This document shows positions 34,942 to 43,925 of a stretch of 64,000 nt of DNA, in pieces. Made by a program: the position numbers and the translations under genes. Source of the stretch: Listeria booriae (GTDB lineage Bacteria > Bacillota > Bacilli > Lactobacillales > Listeriaceae); assembly GCF_000766865.1 (NCBI RefSeq), contig NZ_JNFA01000019.1, positions 124,001 to 188,000 on the forward strand, in the 5' to 3' direction. The notes under the pieces are model-generated. The model worked only from the letters and a program-made list of their open reading frames with translations. It was not told where the DNA came from and made no database searches. Numbering within the stretch: the first letter of the stretch is position 1; every line of letters begins with the position of its first letter.

Positions 34942-36427
34942 ATTTATCGACTTGTTTTTCAATGAGTGGTAACGTGATGGTGATTGTTGTGCCAACGTTA
35001 TCTTCGCTTTCGGCTTGAATCGAACCTTGGTAACCACTAACTAACTCCTTGGCAATTGCAAGTCCCAGACCATTTCCGCCGACTTCACGGCTACGCGCTT
35101 TATCAACACGATAGAAACGGTTGAATATCTTATCAATTTCCTCTGGTGAAATACCGACACCGTAGTCTTTTACGGAAACTTTAATTTGTTCTTCTTCTTG
35201 ATAAACGTGCACATCGATTTGTTTGCTATCACCGGAATATTTCACTGCATTATCGGCAATGATAATTAGGATTTGTTCCAAGTGATTATGCTGAATCATG
35301 GCGTGAAGGTCTTTGTCATCTTCTTTTAGCGTGAATAAGAAGTCTTCGTGCATCACTTCAAAATTACGTCTGACTTGCTCGACAACATCGTTTACACAAA
35401 CAATTTGTAGTTCTTTCGTTTGCGAAATTTGTTCTGCACGAGATAAGTCTAGCATTTCTTGCACCAATTTCTTCATTCGCTCAAGCTCCGTTAACGACGC
35501 ATTTAATGACTCATCTAATACTTCTGGATCATCTTTGCCCCAGCGGTTTAGCAGTTTCAAATGCCCTTCCATAATTTGTACCGGCGTCCGTAACTCATGC
35601 GACGCGTCCTCTACAAATTGTTTCTGTTGCTCAAAACTACGCTCGATTTGCGCCATCATGTCGTTAAACACAAGCGTTAACTCGCCGATTTCATCTTTAG
35701 TGATCGTCGTTGCTTCGATACGTTTTTGGAAACCGTTGTTACGGATATCGTTCATTGTTTTAGCCATGCGTGTCAGTGGGTTTAAGAAGTTTTGCGCAAG
35801 GAGATAACCTAGCATACCACTAATGAATAAGGCGACACCACCAAGTAAGAACATCGTCGCTAACAATTTGCCCATCATGCTATTGTAGGATGTCATCGGA
35901 TTAATCACTTGTATATAACCAATCACAGTTGCATTATCTTGACTATTAAAAATCGGCATTTGCGAGATGACCATTTGTTGGCCGTTGATTGTCGGTTTAG
36001 AAAGTGTGCCAACTTGTGTTGGGCCTGTGGTAAGATAGGCGCTGTAATCATATTTGGTGTAAGCTTTGTCGTTGTAAGGAGTTCCCATATATTGTTCAAT
36101 GCGTTTGCCTTTTTTATCGTAAAATACGAGTACTTGGTCTTCCATCCGATCTCTTAATGTCATACTGCTTTTTACGACCGCATCAATGTTTTCTTTCGTT
36201 AGATTGGCTGCACTAGATGTTAAGCCTGCATTGGATAAAGCGTTGCTCGCAGAAAGTGCCGTAGATGTGACTGTTTTATCTTTTTCATTGAGTAACATGC
36301 TCCCAATACCTTGATAAATCGCAAATGAAAACAAGAAGAATGTTAGAAAAATGGCTGCACTGGCGCCAAATGTCCATTTAAATTTGAGTGATCTGCTTTT
36401 TAGGGAGAATGTGTTTGGTTTTGTCAT
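34940..36427 (-). CDS. lisK: Sensor histidine kinase LisK
   Basis: Membrane sensor of the LisRK system, which in Listeria governs tolerance to acid, ethanol, oxidative stress and cell-wall antibiotics. The 495-residue protein has a membrane segment near residues 19-43, an extracellular domain to about 185, a second membrane segment (LLATMFLLGGVALFISGMLGYLLA), a HAMP domain, a HisKA domain with DASHELRTPV (phospho-accepting His near 275), and HATPase boxes with DNAVKYS, DYGVGI and GGNGLGLAI. It overlaps lisR by 4 bp. Confidence 0.94.
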   Translation of the reverse strand: MTKPNTFSLKSRSLKFKWTFGASAAIFLTFFLFSFAIYQGIGSMLLNEKDKTVTSTALSASNALSNAGLTSSAANLTKENIDAVVKSSMTLRDRMEDQVLVFYDKKGKRIEQYMGTPYNDKAYTKYDYSAYLTTGPTQVGTLSKPTINGQQMVISQMPIFNSQDNATVIGYIQVINPMTSYNSMMGKLLATMFLLGGVALFISGMLGYLLAQNFLNPLTRMAKTMNDIRNNGFQKRIEATTITKDEIGELTLVFNDMMAQIERSFEQQKQFVEDASHELRTPVQIMEGHLKLLNRWGKDDPEVLDESLNASLTELERMKKLVQEMLDLSRAEQISQTKELQIVCVNDVVEQVRRNFEVMHEDFLFTLKEDDKDLHAMIQHNHLEQILIIIADNAVKYSGDSKQIDVHVYQEEEQIKVSVKDYGVGISPEEIDKIFNRFYRVDKARSREVGGNGLGLAIAKELVSGYQGSIQAESEDNVGTTITITLPLIEKQVDK

Positions 36428-37107
36428 GTACGCATCACATACCCCGTACCACGAACGGTTTGAATGTAACTCTCGTCGTCATCTTTGTTATCAATCTTAT
36501 TACGCAAATACCGCACGTATACATCGACAACATTGGTTTCTACTTCTGTCTCATAACCCCATACTTTGTTCAAAAGTACTTCGCGGGTTAGCACGATATT
36601 AATGTTTTCCATCAGCGTCAAGAGCAGTTCGTATTCACGCTTCGTTAGATCGATAATGTCTTCTCCACGTTTCACGATACGGCTTTCTTTCTCTACGACA
36701 ATATCGCGATATTCAAGCGTCGTTTGCTTCGTTTCGTTTTCACTTGTTTCGATACGACGAAGTAAAGCCCGCAGTCTTGCAAGCAACTCTTCAATAGCGA
36801 ATGGTTTCACGATATAATCATCCGCGCCGTGATCCAAGCCAGAAACGCGGTCAATAACCGAATCACGCGCAGTAATCATAATAATCGGTGTTTCTTTCAC
36901 TTGACGTACGCGACGACAAACTTCTACACCGTTTAGTTGCGGTAACATTAAATCAAGTAAAATGGCATCCCATTCTTGGGTAATCGCCAGTTCTAAGCCT
37001 GTACGGCCATCATTAGCAACCGCCGTTTCATATCCTTCATGTTGCAACTCTAGTTCTATAAAGCGAGCTAAGTTCTTCTCATCTTCTACTATTAATATTC
37101 TATTCAT
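36424..37107 (-). CDS. lisR: Response regulator LisR (OmpR family)
   Basis: A 227-residue transcription factor. The receiver domain has VEDE at residues 7-10, the phospho-acceptor Asp52 in LLDLMLP, and Lys in YIVKPF. The OmpR/PhoB winged-helix domain is C-terminal (LTKREYELLLTLMEN, VDVYVRYLRNKID, VRGTGYVMRT). First gene of lisR-lisK. Confidence 0.96.
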   Translation of the reverse strand: MNRILIVEDEKNLARFIELELQHEGYETAVANDGRTGLELAITQEWDAILLDLMLPQLNGVEVCRRVRQVKETPIIMITARDSVIDRVSGLDHGADDYIVKPFAIEELLARLRALLRRIETSENETKQTTLEYRDIVVEKESRIVKRGEDIIDLTKREYELLLTLMENINIVLTREVLLNKVWGYETEVETNVVDVYVRYLRNKIDNKDDDESYIQTVRGTGYVMRT

Positions 37108-37148
37108 TTACCATCCCCACCTTCAGACCCAGATATATTCCTATTACT

Positions 37149-37176
37149 ATTGTAACTAAAATCGCCGTAAAAACAA
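37149..37176 (-). promoter_or_regulatory. Promoter of lisRK
   Basis: Minus strand TTGTTT (37171-37176), 16-bp spacer, TACAAT (37149-37154), about 42 bp before the lisR start. Confidence 0.5.
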
Positions 37177-37270
37177 CTAATAACGGTCTTGTTTCGCAAT
37201 TTATTCGTATATATTCATCGCTTCTTCATATTGTGGTAGAATTTCTCATTGGTTTGTCATTTAGCCTATG

Positions 37271-37320
37271 TAAAAAAACGAATGGAGGCTTATCTTATAG
37301 TAGACAAACTCCCATTCGCT
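37271..37320 (-). terminator. Terminator of gnd
   Basis: Arms CGAATGGAG (37278-37286) and CTCCCATTCG (37308-37317), one bulge, followed on the minus strand by TTTTTTT. It ends gnd before the lisR promoter. Confidence 0.75.
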
Positions 37321-37331
37321 TCGTATTTCTC

Positions 37332-38750
37332 TTATTCGTCGATTTCTGGCCATTCAGTATGGAATGTTCCAGCTTTGTCAACACGTTCGTAAGTGTGGGC
37401 ACCGAAGTAATCGCGTTGTGCTTGGATTAAGTTCGCTGACAATACTTCTGAACGATAGCTATCATAGTAGCTGATCGCTGCAGTGAATGTTGGTACAGGA
37501 ATTCCAGCTTTAACAGCTTCTGAAACAACTTCACGTAGCGCCCCTTGGTATTTATCCGCAATGTCTTTGAAATACGGATCTAATAGCAAGTTGTTCAAGT
37601 TCTTATCGTTATTGTACGCGTCTGTAATTTTTTGTAGGAAACGAGCACGGATGATACAGCCAGCGCGGAAAATTTTCGCGATTTCGCCGTATTGTAAATC
37701 CCAGTTGTATTCTTCGGACGCAGCTTTCATTTGAGCAAAACCTTGTGCGTAAGATGCGATTTTACTGAAATACAAGGCGCGACGTACAGATTCGATGAAG
37801 GCTTTTTTGTCGCCGTTGAATGAGTAGTTGCTTGGACCAGATAAAACAGTACTTGCATGCACACGTTCGTCTTTTAATGCCGAGATATAGCGAGCAAATA
37901 CGGATTCAGTAATTAGGGAAAGTGGTACGCCTAAATCAAGCGCGCTTTGGCTTGTCCATTTACCAGTTCCTTTTTGGCCAGCTTTATCTAGGATAACGTC
38001 TACGATTGGTTTTCCTGTTTCTGGATCTTTTGTTTTCACGATGTTTTTCGTGATTTCGATTAAGTAGCTGTCTAACTCGCCGTCGTTCCATTCAGTGAAC
38101 ACATCAGCAAGTTCGTCATTTGTTAAACCACCGATTTGTTTTAGAATCGTATATGCCTCAGCGATTAATTGCATGTCACCGTACTCGATGCCATTATGCA
38201 CCATTTTTACGTAGTGACCAGCGCCATCTGGGCCGATATATGTCACACAAGCTTCTCCGTCAGCAACAGCCGCAATTTCTTGCAAAATAGGCGCTACTAA
38301 GTCATAAGCTTTGCGTTGTCCACCAGGCATGATAGAAGGTCCTTTTAACGCGCCTTCTTCTCCACCAGATACACCCGTTCCGATAAAGTTAAATCCTTCT
38401 TCGCTTAACATTTTGTTACGGCGAATCGTATCTTTAAAGAACGTGTTCCCGCCATCGATTAAAATGTCGCCTTCTGATAGGAATGGTTTGACTGCATCAA
38501 TCATCATATCGGTTGCTTCCCCAGCTTGTACCATTAATAAAATACGACGGGGTACTTCGATTGAGTTTACAAATTCCTCTAAATTGTACGTAGGAACCAA
38601 TTTTTTGTCGCTATGTGCTTCTGCAACTGCTTTCGTTTTTTCGCTAGAGCGGTTAAAAATCGAGACCGAGTAACCACGACTTTCAATATTTAGAGCCAGA
38701 TTGCGACCCATTACGCCCATTCCGATAACGCCAATTTCTTGTTTTGCCAT
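37332..38750 (-). CDS. gnd: 6-phosphogluconate dehydrogenase (decarboxylating)
   Basis: Oxidative pentose-phosphate enzyme giving ribulose-5-phosphate, CO2 and NADPH. The 472-residue protein has the cofactor loop [21 protein letters not shown], the substrate-binding [21 protein letters not shown], and the family signature around [17 protein letters not shown]. The C-terminal helical domain includes [11 protein letters not shown]. Length matches the NADP-type family. It appears monocistronic, with its own promoter and terminator. Confidence 0.97.
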   Translation of the reverse strand: MAKQEIGVIGMGVMGRNLALNIESRGYSVSIFNRSSEKTKAVAEAHSDKKLVPTYNLEEFVNSIEVPRRILLMVQAGEATDMMIDAVKPFLSEGDILIDGGNTFFKDTIRRNKMLSEEGFNFIGTGVSGGEEGALKGPSIMPGGQRKAYDLVAPILQEIAAVADGEACVTYIGPDGAGHYVKMVHNGIEYGDMQLIAEAYTILKQIGGLTNDELADVFTEWNDGELDSYLIEITKNIVKTKDPETGKPIVDVILDKAGQKGTGKWTSQSALDLGVPLSLITESVFARYISALKDERVHASTVLSGPSNYSFNGDKKAFIESVRRALYFSKIASYAQGFAQMKAASEEYNWDLQYGEIAKIFRAGCIIRARFLQKITDAYNNDKNLNNLLLDPYFKDIADKYQGALREVVSEAVKAGIPVPTFTAAISYYDSYRSEVLSANLIQAQRDYFGAHTYERVDKAGTFHTEWPEIDE

Positions 38751-38820
38751 TTTTTACATTCGTCCCTTCTTCTTTCGAGTCATTCGTTAAATGAATGCTG
38801 CCATTTTCTCAACACTAACA

Positions 38821-38849
38821 ACTATATCAAAACTTTGGCTCTACGGCAA
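38821..38849 (-). promoter_or_regulatory. Promoter of gnd
   Basis: Minus strand TTGCCG (38844-38849), 17-bp spacer, TATAGT (38821-38826), about 70 bp upstream of gnd. Confidence 0.5.
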
Positions 38850-38880
38850 TGAAACAAACCCGAATTTAGCGAATTTATTG

Positions 38881-39963
38881 TTAGTTTGCCGTTACTTTAA
38901 TGATTTCTGCGACCAGTTTTGTTAAATGATGTAATTCGGTGACAGCGATTCGTTCGCTAGTCGTGTGCGGATTTTCATAGCCTGCTGCCAGTACGAGAAA
39001 TGGAATGCCGCGATCGTTAAACACATTGGCATCCGTTCCGCCTTCAAGTTGGACAGTTTGTTGCGGGAGCTCGAGATTAGCCATCGCTTGTGTGGCGATT
39101 AAGCACGGTTTACTTGTTGATGCTAGGTGGAAGTGGTGGTAATTCATGTGCGTTACGTCTTGTACATCAGCTTTGTGCGCGACACCGATTTCGATGAATA
39201 TTTGCTTGATTTGTTCGACGTATGGTAAACAGTGTTCCAATGGGAAATCTGCGGATAATTCGGATAAAATCGTGACTTTCTCGTTTCCGTTTTCTAGTAC
39301 TTCTCCGCCAAAATGGTAGACTTGCCAATGCATCTCGGTCGGGAATTTATGCTTATGAATTTTCTTCAAGGCTTCTCGAGCAATTTGAATCGCGGATTTA
39401 TCGTGCGACTCACCCACTTCTATCCAAAAGTCTAATTGTAAATGCGTACGGCTTGTGCGAATCATGCTACCGACTGGGCCTGGTGCGTCTAAGCAAAAAC
39501 CGAAGTCTGCTTCTACGAGATCGAGGTCAAATAGTTTTGCGCCGGTTAAGCCTTCTTCTTCTTTTGTTGTAAAGATAAATTCGATTTGACCGTGGGGTTC
39601 GGGATTTTGAGTTAGTTGGTCAATGGCAACGAGCATGGCTGTGACTCCTGCTTTATCATCGGCGCCTAGCAGAGCCTGGTTCGTCGTTTCGATGTAGCCG
39701 TTGGTTAATGTGATTTCTGGTGCGGCTGGTGTTGTAGCGGTGTCTACATGGGCGGAGAATGCGATGATTGGTGCTTTTTCTGTGGTTTCATCTGTTGCTG
39801 GGAGTGTCGCGACTAGGCCGGATTGTTGTTTGCTTGGCTTAGATGAGATGTTTCTTTGTTTCAGGAAGGTTTGGATGTACGTGATGATTTCCTGTTCTTG
39901 ACCTGATTCGGACGGGATTGCCACTAGTTCTAAAAAAAGGTCTTGTATGGTATCTTGTGTCAT
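38881..39963 (-). CDS. M20-family metallopeptidase, PepT-like
   Basis: Zinc peptidase of the M20/PepT clan, about 360 residues. Metal-binding motifs are visible: FSAHVDTA, GADDKAGVTAML (bridging Asp), TTKEEEGLTGAK (catalytic Glu pair), FCLDAPGP, and the C-terminal TSERIAVTEL. Likely an aminotripeptidase or a related di/tripeptidase; exact substrate not determinable. I start at ATG 39961-39963, with AGAGGTGA upstream; the frame extends 15 codons further without a binding site. Divergent from prli42. Confidence 0.87.
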   Translation of the reverse strand: MTQDTIQDLFLELVAIPSESGQEQEIITYIQTFLKQRNISSKPSKQQSGLVATLPATDETTEKAPIIAFSAHVDTATTPAAPEITLTNGYIETTNQALLGADDKAGVTAMLVAIDQLTQNPEPHGQIEFIFTTKEEEGLTGAKLFDLDLVEADFGFCLDAPGPVGSMIRTSRTHLQLDFWIEVGESHDKSAIQIAREALKKIHKHKFPTEMHWQVYHFGGEVLENGNEKVTILSELSADFPLEHCLPYVEQIKQIFIEIGVAHKADVQDVTHMNYHHFHLASTSKPCLIATQAMANLELPQQTVQLEGGTDANVFNDRGIPFLVLAAGYENPHTTSERIAVTELHHLTKLVAEIIKVTAN

Positions 39964-40008
39964 GGGATTCACCTCTGTCTTTTTTAATCTTTTTTTTGCT
40001 GATTTCAC

Positions 40009-40037
40009 TTGAAAATCTTATGTAAAGCAAGTATGAT
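40009..40037 (+). promoter_or_regulatory. Promoter of prli42
   Basis: TTGAAA (40009-40014), 17-bp spacer, TATGAT (40032-40037), about 40 bp upstream of the start. A good sigma-A promoter. Confidence 0.7.
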
Positions 40038-40078
40038 GGAGATAACGAGATTTTATTTGGAAGGAGCCATCCAATTTT

Positions 40079-40174
40079 ATGACTAACAAAAAAGTTGCCA
40101 GAGTTATCGTTATTTTGATGCTTGTTGCGATTGTAGCCTCTTCTGTTTTAACCGGGGTTTTGATGTTTTTATAG
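40079..40174 (+). CDS. prli42: Stressosome-associated membrane miniprotein Prli42 (DUF4044)
   Basis: A 31-residue protein: MTNKKVARVIVILMLVAIV, then ASSVLTGVLMFL. A short Lys-rich N-terminus precedes one membrane helix. This matches, from memory, the Listeria miniprotein Prli42, which tethers RsbR and so the stressosome to the membrane and is needed to activate SigB. It is too short for usual gene callers. Support from sequence: AAGGAG at good spacing before the ATG, a promoter 40 bp upstream, and a terminator 15 bp downstream, making a complete single-gene unit. Confidence 0.9.
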   Translation: MTNKKVARVIVILMLVAIVASSVLTGVLMFL

Positions 40175-40188
40175 GTGATGATGTATGG

Positions 40189-40217
40189 AAAACCACATTG
40201 GATGATGTGGTTTTTTT
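40189..40217 (+). terminator. Terminator of prli42
   Basis: Stem AACCACAT (40191-40198) with ATGTGGTT (40205-40212), 6-nt loop, then TTTTTG. Confidence 0.85.
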
Positions 40218-40423
40218 GTGTTTTTGTAGTGTTATTAATTATAGGTTATTTTTAGAGGGATGTCTTGTTTGGTGTGTTGTGCGTGTTTATTAATTTATTT
40301 TGATTTAAGGGAGGTTTGGTGTTTCTTTGGTTTTTGAGGCTCTTTTTGTTTTTTAGTGCTTATTGGATTTGATAGTTAATCACGCCAGTTTAAGGATACA
40401 ACGCTCCTCTTTGATACGCCTTG
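40218..40423. other. Gene-free T-rich spacer
   Basis: About 200 bp with a strong T and G bias on the plus strand and no credible gene, promoter or hairpin that I can support. Confidence 0.5.
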
Positions 40424-40464
40424 TATTGGGGCTGTTACGCATGGGATGCGTAACAGCCCCAATA
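40424..40464. repeat. Perfect 19-bp palindrome with 3-nt loop
   Basis: Arms at 40424-40442 and 40446-40464 are exactly complementary (TATTGGGGCTGTTACGCAT and its complement), GC-rich at the base, loop GGG. Neither strand has a U tract directly after the stem, so it is not a standard terminator. It adjoins the bkd terminator. Confidence 0.8.
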
Positions 40465-40502
40465 AAAAAGAGTGATACCGTATTTTTATATACGTACCAC
40501 TC
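40464..40502 (-). terminator. Terminator of the bkd operon
   Basis: On the minus strand GAGTGGTACGTAT (40490-40502) pairs with ATACGGTATCACTC (40470-40483), with minor bulges, and is followed by TTTTTTA. It lies about 115 bp after the bkdB stop. Confidence 0.75.
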
Positions 40503-40504
40503 AA

Positions 40505-40585
40505 GACATCTAGGGAGTTTAGGGGTATGGATCTAGATGTATTATTTTTATACCCGTTGCATTTTTTGTTAAACATCTGGGTATT
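40505..40585 (-). other. Competing hairpins in the bkdB 3' region
   Basis: ACATCTAG (40506-40513) pairs with CTAGATGT (40533-40540). The same AGATGT can instead pair with ACATCT at 40573-40578, and ATACCC (40550-40555) pairs with GGGTAT (40579-40584). These alternatives lie between the bkdB stop and its terminator. Meaning unknown. Confidence 0.45.
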
Positions 40586-40617
40586 TTGGTCACGCTTGTT
40601 ATTTTTCTCCCTGTTTT

Positions 40618-41880
40618 TTAATAAATTGGTGTGTTTTCTTTTGTAATTGTTTCTACGTTTTCTTTGACTTTTTGCAGGAATCTGCCGGCAACAAGACCGT
40701 CTAGTATGCGGTGGTCGATAGAAAGACATAGGTTTACCATGTTGCGAATGGCGATCATATCGTCAATCACGACTGGGCGTTTCACGATGGATTCTACTTG
40801 CAGTATCGCTGCTTGTGGGTGGTTGATGATACCCATCGATTGAACGGAGCCGAATGAACCTGTGCTGTTTACTGTGAATGTTCCGCCGGACATGTCGTCT
40901 TGTGTTAGTTTGCCAGCGCGTGCTTTTGCGGCTAGTTCGTTGATTTCGCGTGCAATGCCTTTGATTGATTTCTCATCGGCATGCTTGATTACAGGTACGA
41001 ACAAGTGGTCATCGGTTGCTACGGCGATAGAAATGTTGATATCGGCGCGTTCGATGATTTTGTCGCCTGCCCATGTGCTATTTAAAATTGGGAATTCTTT
41101 CAGCGCTTGTGCGACTGCTTTTACGAAAAAGGCAAAATAGGTTAACGCGTAGCCTTCTTCGGCTTTGAATTTATTTTTTAAGCCGTCACGGTAACGAACT
41201 AGGCCTGTTGCGTCTGCTTCGACCATCATCCATGCGTGTGGGATTTCGTGTTTACTTGTTACCATATGCTTCGCGATTGCTTTTCTGATGCCGTCAATTG
41301 GTGTTTCGCGGTCGCCTACTTGACTTGTCGGCATTGGTGCTGCTTTTTGTGGTGCGCTGCTTGCTGCTGGTTCTGCTGGTTTCGTTGGGGCTGCTGCAAC
41401 TGGTGCGCCATTTTCAACGTAAGCAAGAACGTCTTTGCGTGTAATACGACCGTCACGGCCTGAACCGGTAACTTGACCTAAGTCAATGTTATGTTCGGCT
41501 GCTAATGTTAGCACTGCTGGTGAGAAACGACCGGCTGGCGCGTTTTGTTTTGCAGGCGCTTTTTTTGGTGTTTCGGGTGCGGAAGCTTCTGGTGTTGGCG
41601 CTTCTTCTTTAGCTGGCTCTGCTGGTTGTTCGTCTGCTCCTTCTGTTTCTAGAATACAGATGACAGCGCCGACTTCTAGTGTTTCGTCTTCTTCGGCGAT
41701 GAGTTCTTTTACTGTTCCCGTGAATGAAGATGGGATTTCGGCTGTTACTTTATCGGTTAACACTTCTGCAAGTGCATCGTATTTATTGACGTGGTCACCT
41801 GGTGCGACTAACCATTGGCTGATGGTTCCTTCTGTTACGCTTTCACCAAGTTGTGGCATTGTAATTTTTTCAAGTGCCAT
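40618..41880 (-). CDS. bkdB: Branched-chain 2-oxoacid dehydrogenase E2 (lipoyl acyltransferase)
   Basis: Core acyltransferase of the branched-chain oxoacid dehydrogenase complex. From ATG 41878-41880 (AAAGGAGTG upstream) the protein has 420 residues. It comprises an N-terminal lipoyl domain with the lipoyl Lys in VLTDKVTAEIPS, a Pro/Ala/Glu linker, an E1/E3-binding domain (SPAVLTLAAEHNIDLGQVTGSGRDGRITRKDV), a second Ala/Pro linker, and a C-terminal catalytic domain ending with IDHRILDGLVAGRFLQ, which holds the active His and Asp. Last gene of the operon. Products feed anteiso/iso fatty-acid synthesis, important for Listeria cold growth. Confidence 0.96.
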   Translation of the reverse strand: MALEKITMPQLGESVTEGTISQWLVAPGDHVNKYDALAEVLTDKVTAEIPSSFTGTVKELIAEEDETLEVGAVICILETEGADEQPAEPAKEEAPTPEASAPETPKKAPAKQNAPAGRFSPAVLTLAAEHNIDLGQVTGSGRDGRITRKDVLAYVENGAPVAAAPTKPAEPAASSAPQKAAPMPTSQVGDRETPIDGIRKAIAKHMVTSKHEIPHAWMMVEADATGLVRYRDGLKNKFKAEEGYALTYFAFFVKAVAQALKEFPILNSTWAGDKIIERADINISIAVATDDHLFVPVIKHADEKSIKGIAREINELAAKARAGKLTQDDMSGGTFTVNSTGSFGSVQSMGIINHPQAAILQVESIVKRPVVIDDMIAIRNMVNLCLSIDHRILDGLVAGRFLQKVKENVETITKENTPIY

Positions 41881-41893
41881 TTTTTTCACTCCT

Positions 41894-42877
41894 TTAAAAT
41901 TCCGCTAAGTCACGCATTGCTTTTTCTACTTTATCGGGGTTAATCATGAAATATTTCTCCATAGTTGGTGCAAATGGCATCGCTGGCGTGTCCGGTCCTG
42001 CTAAACGCTTGATTGGTGCGTCTAGGTCGAATAAACAGTTCTCTGCGATGATTGCGGCAACTTCGCCGATAATGCTACCTTCTTTGTTATCCTCCGTGAC
42101 AAGCAGGACTTTTCCGGTCTTTTTGGCTGCGGCAATAATTGCTTCTTTGTCGAGCGGATAAATCGTTCTTAAATCTAAAATTTCTGCTTCCATGCCGTCA
42201 CTTGCTAATTTCTCAGCAGCTTGTTGGGCAAAATGAACAGCTAAACCGTATGTGATAACCGTAATGTCATCGCCTTCGCGGACAACATTGGCTTTACCGA
42301 TTGGAACCGTATAGTCCGTTTCGGGTACTTCGCCTTTAATGAGACGGTACGCGCGTTTATGTTCTAGGAAAAGAACGGGATCATTGTCGCGGATTGCGGC
42401 TTTTAGAAGACCTTTTGCGTCGTATGGGCTTGATGGCATCACGATTTTCAAACCAGGTTGGCCAGCGAATACTTTCTCGATTGACTGGGAATGGTAAAGG
42501 GCGCCGTGGACACCACCACCGTAAGGCGCACGAAAAACAATCGGACAGTCCCAATCATTGTTGGAACGGTAACGAATGCGTGATGCTTCTGAAATGATTT
42601 GGTTCACTGCAGGCATAATAAAATCGGCAAATTGCATTTCGGCAACTGGGCGCATACCGTACATCGCAGCGCCAATACCAACACCGGCAATCGCAGACTC
42701 AGCAAGTGGCGTATCAAGCACGCGGTCTTCGCCAAATTGGTCGTATAAACCAGCTGTTGCTTTAAAAACGCCTCCTTTTTTACCGACATCTTCTCCTAAA
42801 ATAAATACGTTCTCATCGCGCTCCATCTCTTCACGAAGCGCGGCCGTAATGGCGTCAATATATGAAATGACAGGCAT
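41894..42877 (-). CDS. bkdAB: Branched-chain 2-oxoacid dehydrogenase E1 beta
   Basis: Beta chain of the thiamine-diphosphate-dependent E1 (327 residues). FILGEDVGKKGGVFKAT, PLAESAIAGVGIGAAMYGMRPVAEMQF with the ThDP-contact Glu, RAPYGGGVHGALYHSQS and LLVTEDNKEGSI are typical. AGGAGG precedes the ATG. It lies between bkdAA and bkdB with short spacers. Confidence 0.96.
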   Translation of the reverse strand: MPVISYIDAITAALREEMERDENVFILGEDVGKKGGVFKATAGLYDQFGEDRVLDTPLAESAIAGVGIGAAMYGMRPVAEMQFADFIMPAVNQIISEASRIRYRSNNDWDCPIVFRAPYGGGVHGALYHSQSIEKVFAGQPGLKIVMPSSPYDAKGLLKAAIRDNDPVLFLEHKRAYRLIKGEVPETDYTVPIGKANVVREGDDITVITYGLAVHFAQQAAEKLASDGMEAEILDLRTIYPLDKEAIIAAAKKTGKVLLVTEDNKEGSIIGEVAAIIAENCLFDLDAPIKRLAGPDTPAMPFAPTMEKYFMINPDKVEKAMRDLAEF

Positions 42878-42917
42878 CTTTATTCCTCCTAAATTAAAGC
42901 TTTCTTAAAAGTCACGA

Positions 42918-43904
42918 TTATTTTTCTTCGTAGACGTGTCGTAATGCTGATTCTGGATCGGCGTAACTAGCCGCTTCTGCGTAGTCTGTTGCTTCGTTTA
43001 CTAGTGCCATGATTTCTTTTTCATAGGCTTCTTTTTTGGCGTCGTCTAGTAGGCCGAGTTCTTCTAGTTCTTTTGTGTAGATCGCTAGTGGATCGCGTTC
43101 TTTGGCTGTGTTTACTTCTTCTAATGTGCGGTAGCTTCTGTCGTCATCGTCTGAGGAGTGCGGTGTGAAGCGGTATGTCATTGTTTCAATCAGTGTTGGA
43201 CCTTCACCGCGGCGAGCACGGTCTACGGCTTCTTTAAACGCGAGGTAGACTTCGGCCATGTTATTGCCGTCTACGCGAACGCCTGGAATGCCGTAACCTA
43301 ATGCGCGATCTGATAGTTTTTTCGCGGCATATTGTTTTTCAACCGGTACGGAAATGGCGTATTGGTTGTTATGGATAACGAATACGACGGGTAATTTATG
43401 CACGCTGGCAAAGTTGATGCCTTCGTGGAAATCGCCTTGGTTGGATGAGCCTTCTCCTGTAGAAGCATAGGCTACGATTGGATCTTTTTTCATTTTTGCG
43501 GCTAAACCGATTCCTGCGGCGTGCGGGAATTGTGTCGTTACTGGTGAACTTTGTGTAACGATGCGGTTGGACTTTTGACCGAAATGGGCTGGCATTTGAC
43601 GGCCGCCTGAGTTCGGGTCTTCTGCTTTGGCAAATGCGCTCAACATGATGTCGCGCGCGGTCATGCCAAACGAAAGAACAACTGCGAGGTCCCGGTAGTA
43701 CGGCAAGCAATAGTCTTTCTCTAAATCAAAGGCATATGCTGCGCCGATTTGCGCGATTTCTTGTCCTTGTCCTGATATCGTGAACGGTATTTTTCCAGAG
43801 CGGTTAAGCAACCATAAACGCTCGTCAACGCGTCTTGTTAATACTAGTTTTTGATACATTTCTAATAAGGTTTCATCTGATAAACCTGTTTCTTTTAATC
43901 CCAT
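42918..43904 (-). CDS. bkdAA: Branched-chain 2-oxoacid dehydrogenase E1 alpha
   Basis: Alpha chain of E1 (about 328 residues), binding thiamine diphosphate through the GEGSSNQGDFHEGINFASVHKLPVVFVIHNN region, which is the GDG-X-N type motif with GEG in place of GDG. The phosphorylation-loop equivalent YRFTPHSSDDDDRSYR is present. Start placed at ATG 43902-43904, 10 nt after AGGAGG; a TTG two codons earlier is 4 nt from the site and less likely. Confidence 0.95.
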   Translation of the reverse strand: MGLKETGLSDETLLEMYQKLVLTRRVDERLWLLNRSGKIPFTISGQGQEIAQIGAAYAFDLEKDYCLPYYRDLAVVLSFGMTARDIMLSAFAKAEDPNSGGRQMPAHFGQKSNRIVTQSSPVTTQFPHAAGIGLAAKMKKDPIVAYASTGEGSSNQGDFHEGINFASVHKLPVVFVIHNNQYAISVPVEKQYAAKKLSDRALGYGIPGVRVDGNNMAEVYLAFKEAVDRARRGEGPTLIETMTYRFTPHSSDDDDRSYRTLEEVNTAKERDPLAIYTKELEELGLLDDAKKEAYEKEIMALVNEATDYAEAASYADPESALRHVYEEK

Positions 43905-43925
43905 TGCCAAATTTCCTCCTTATTT

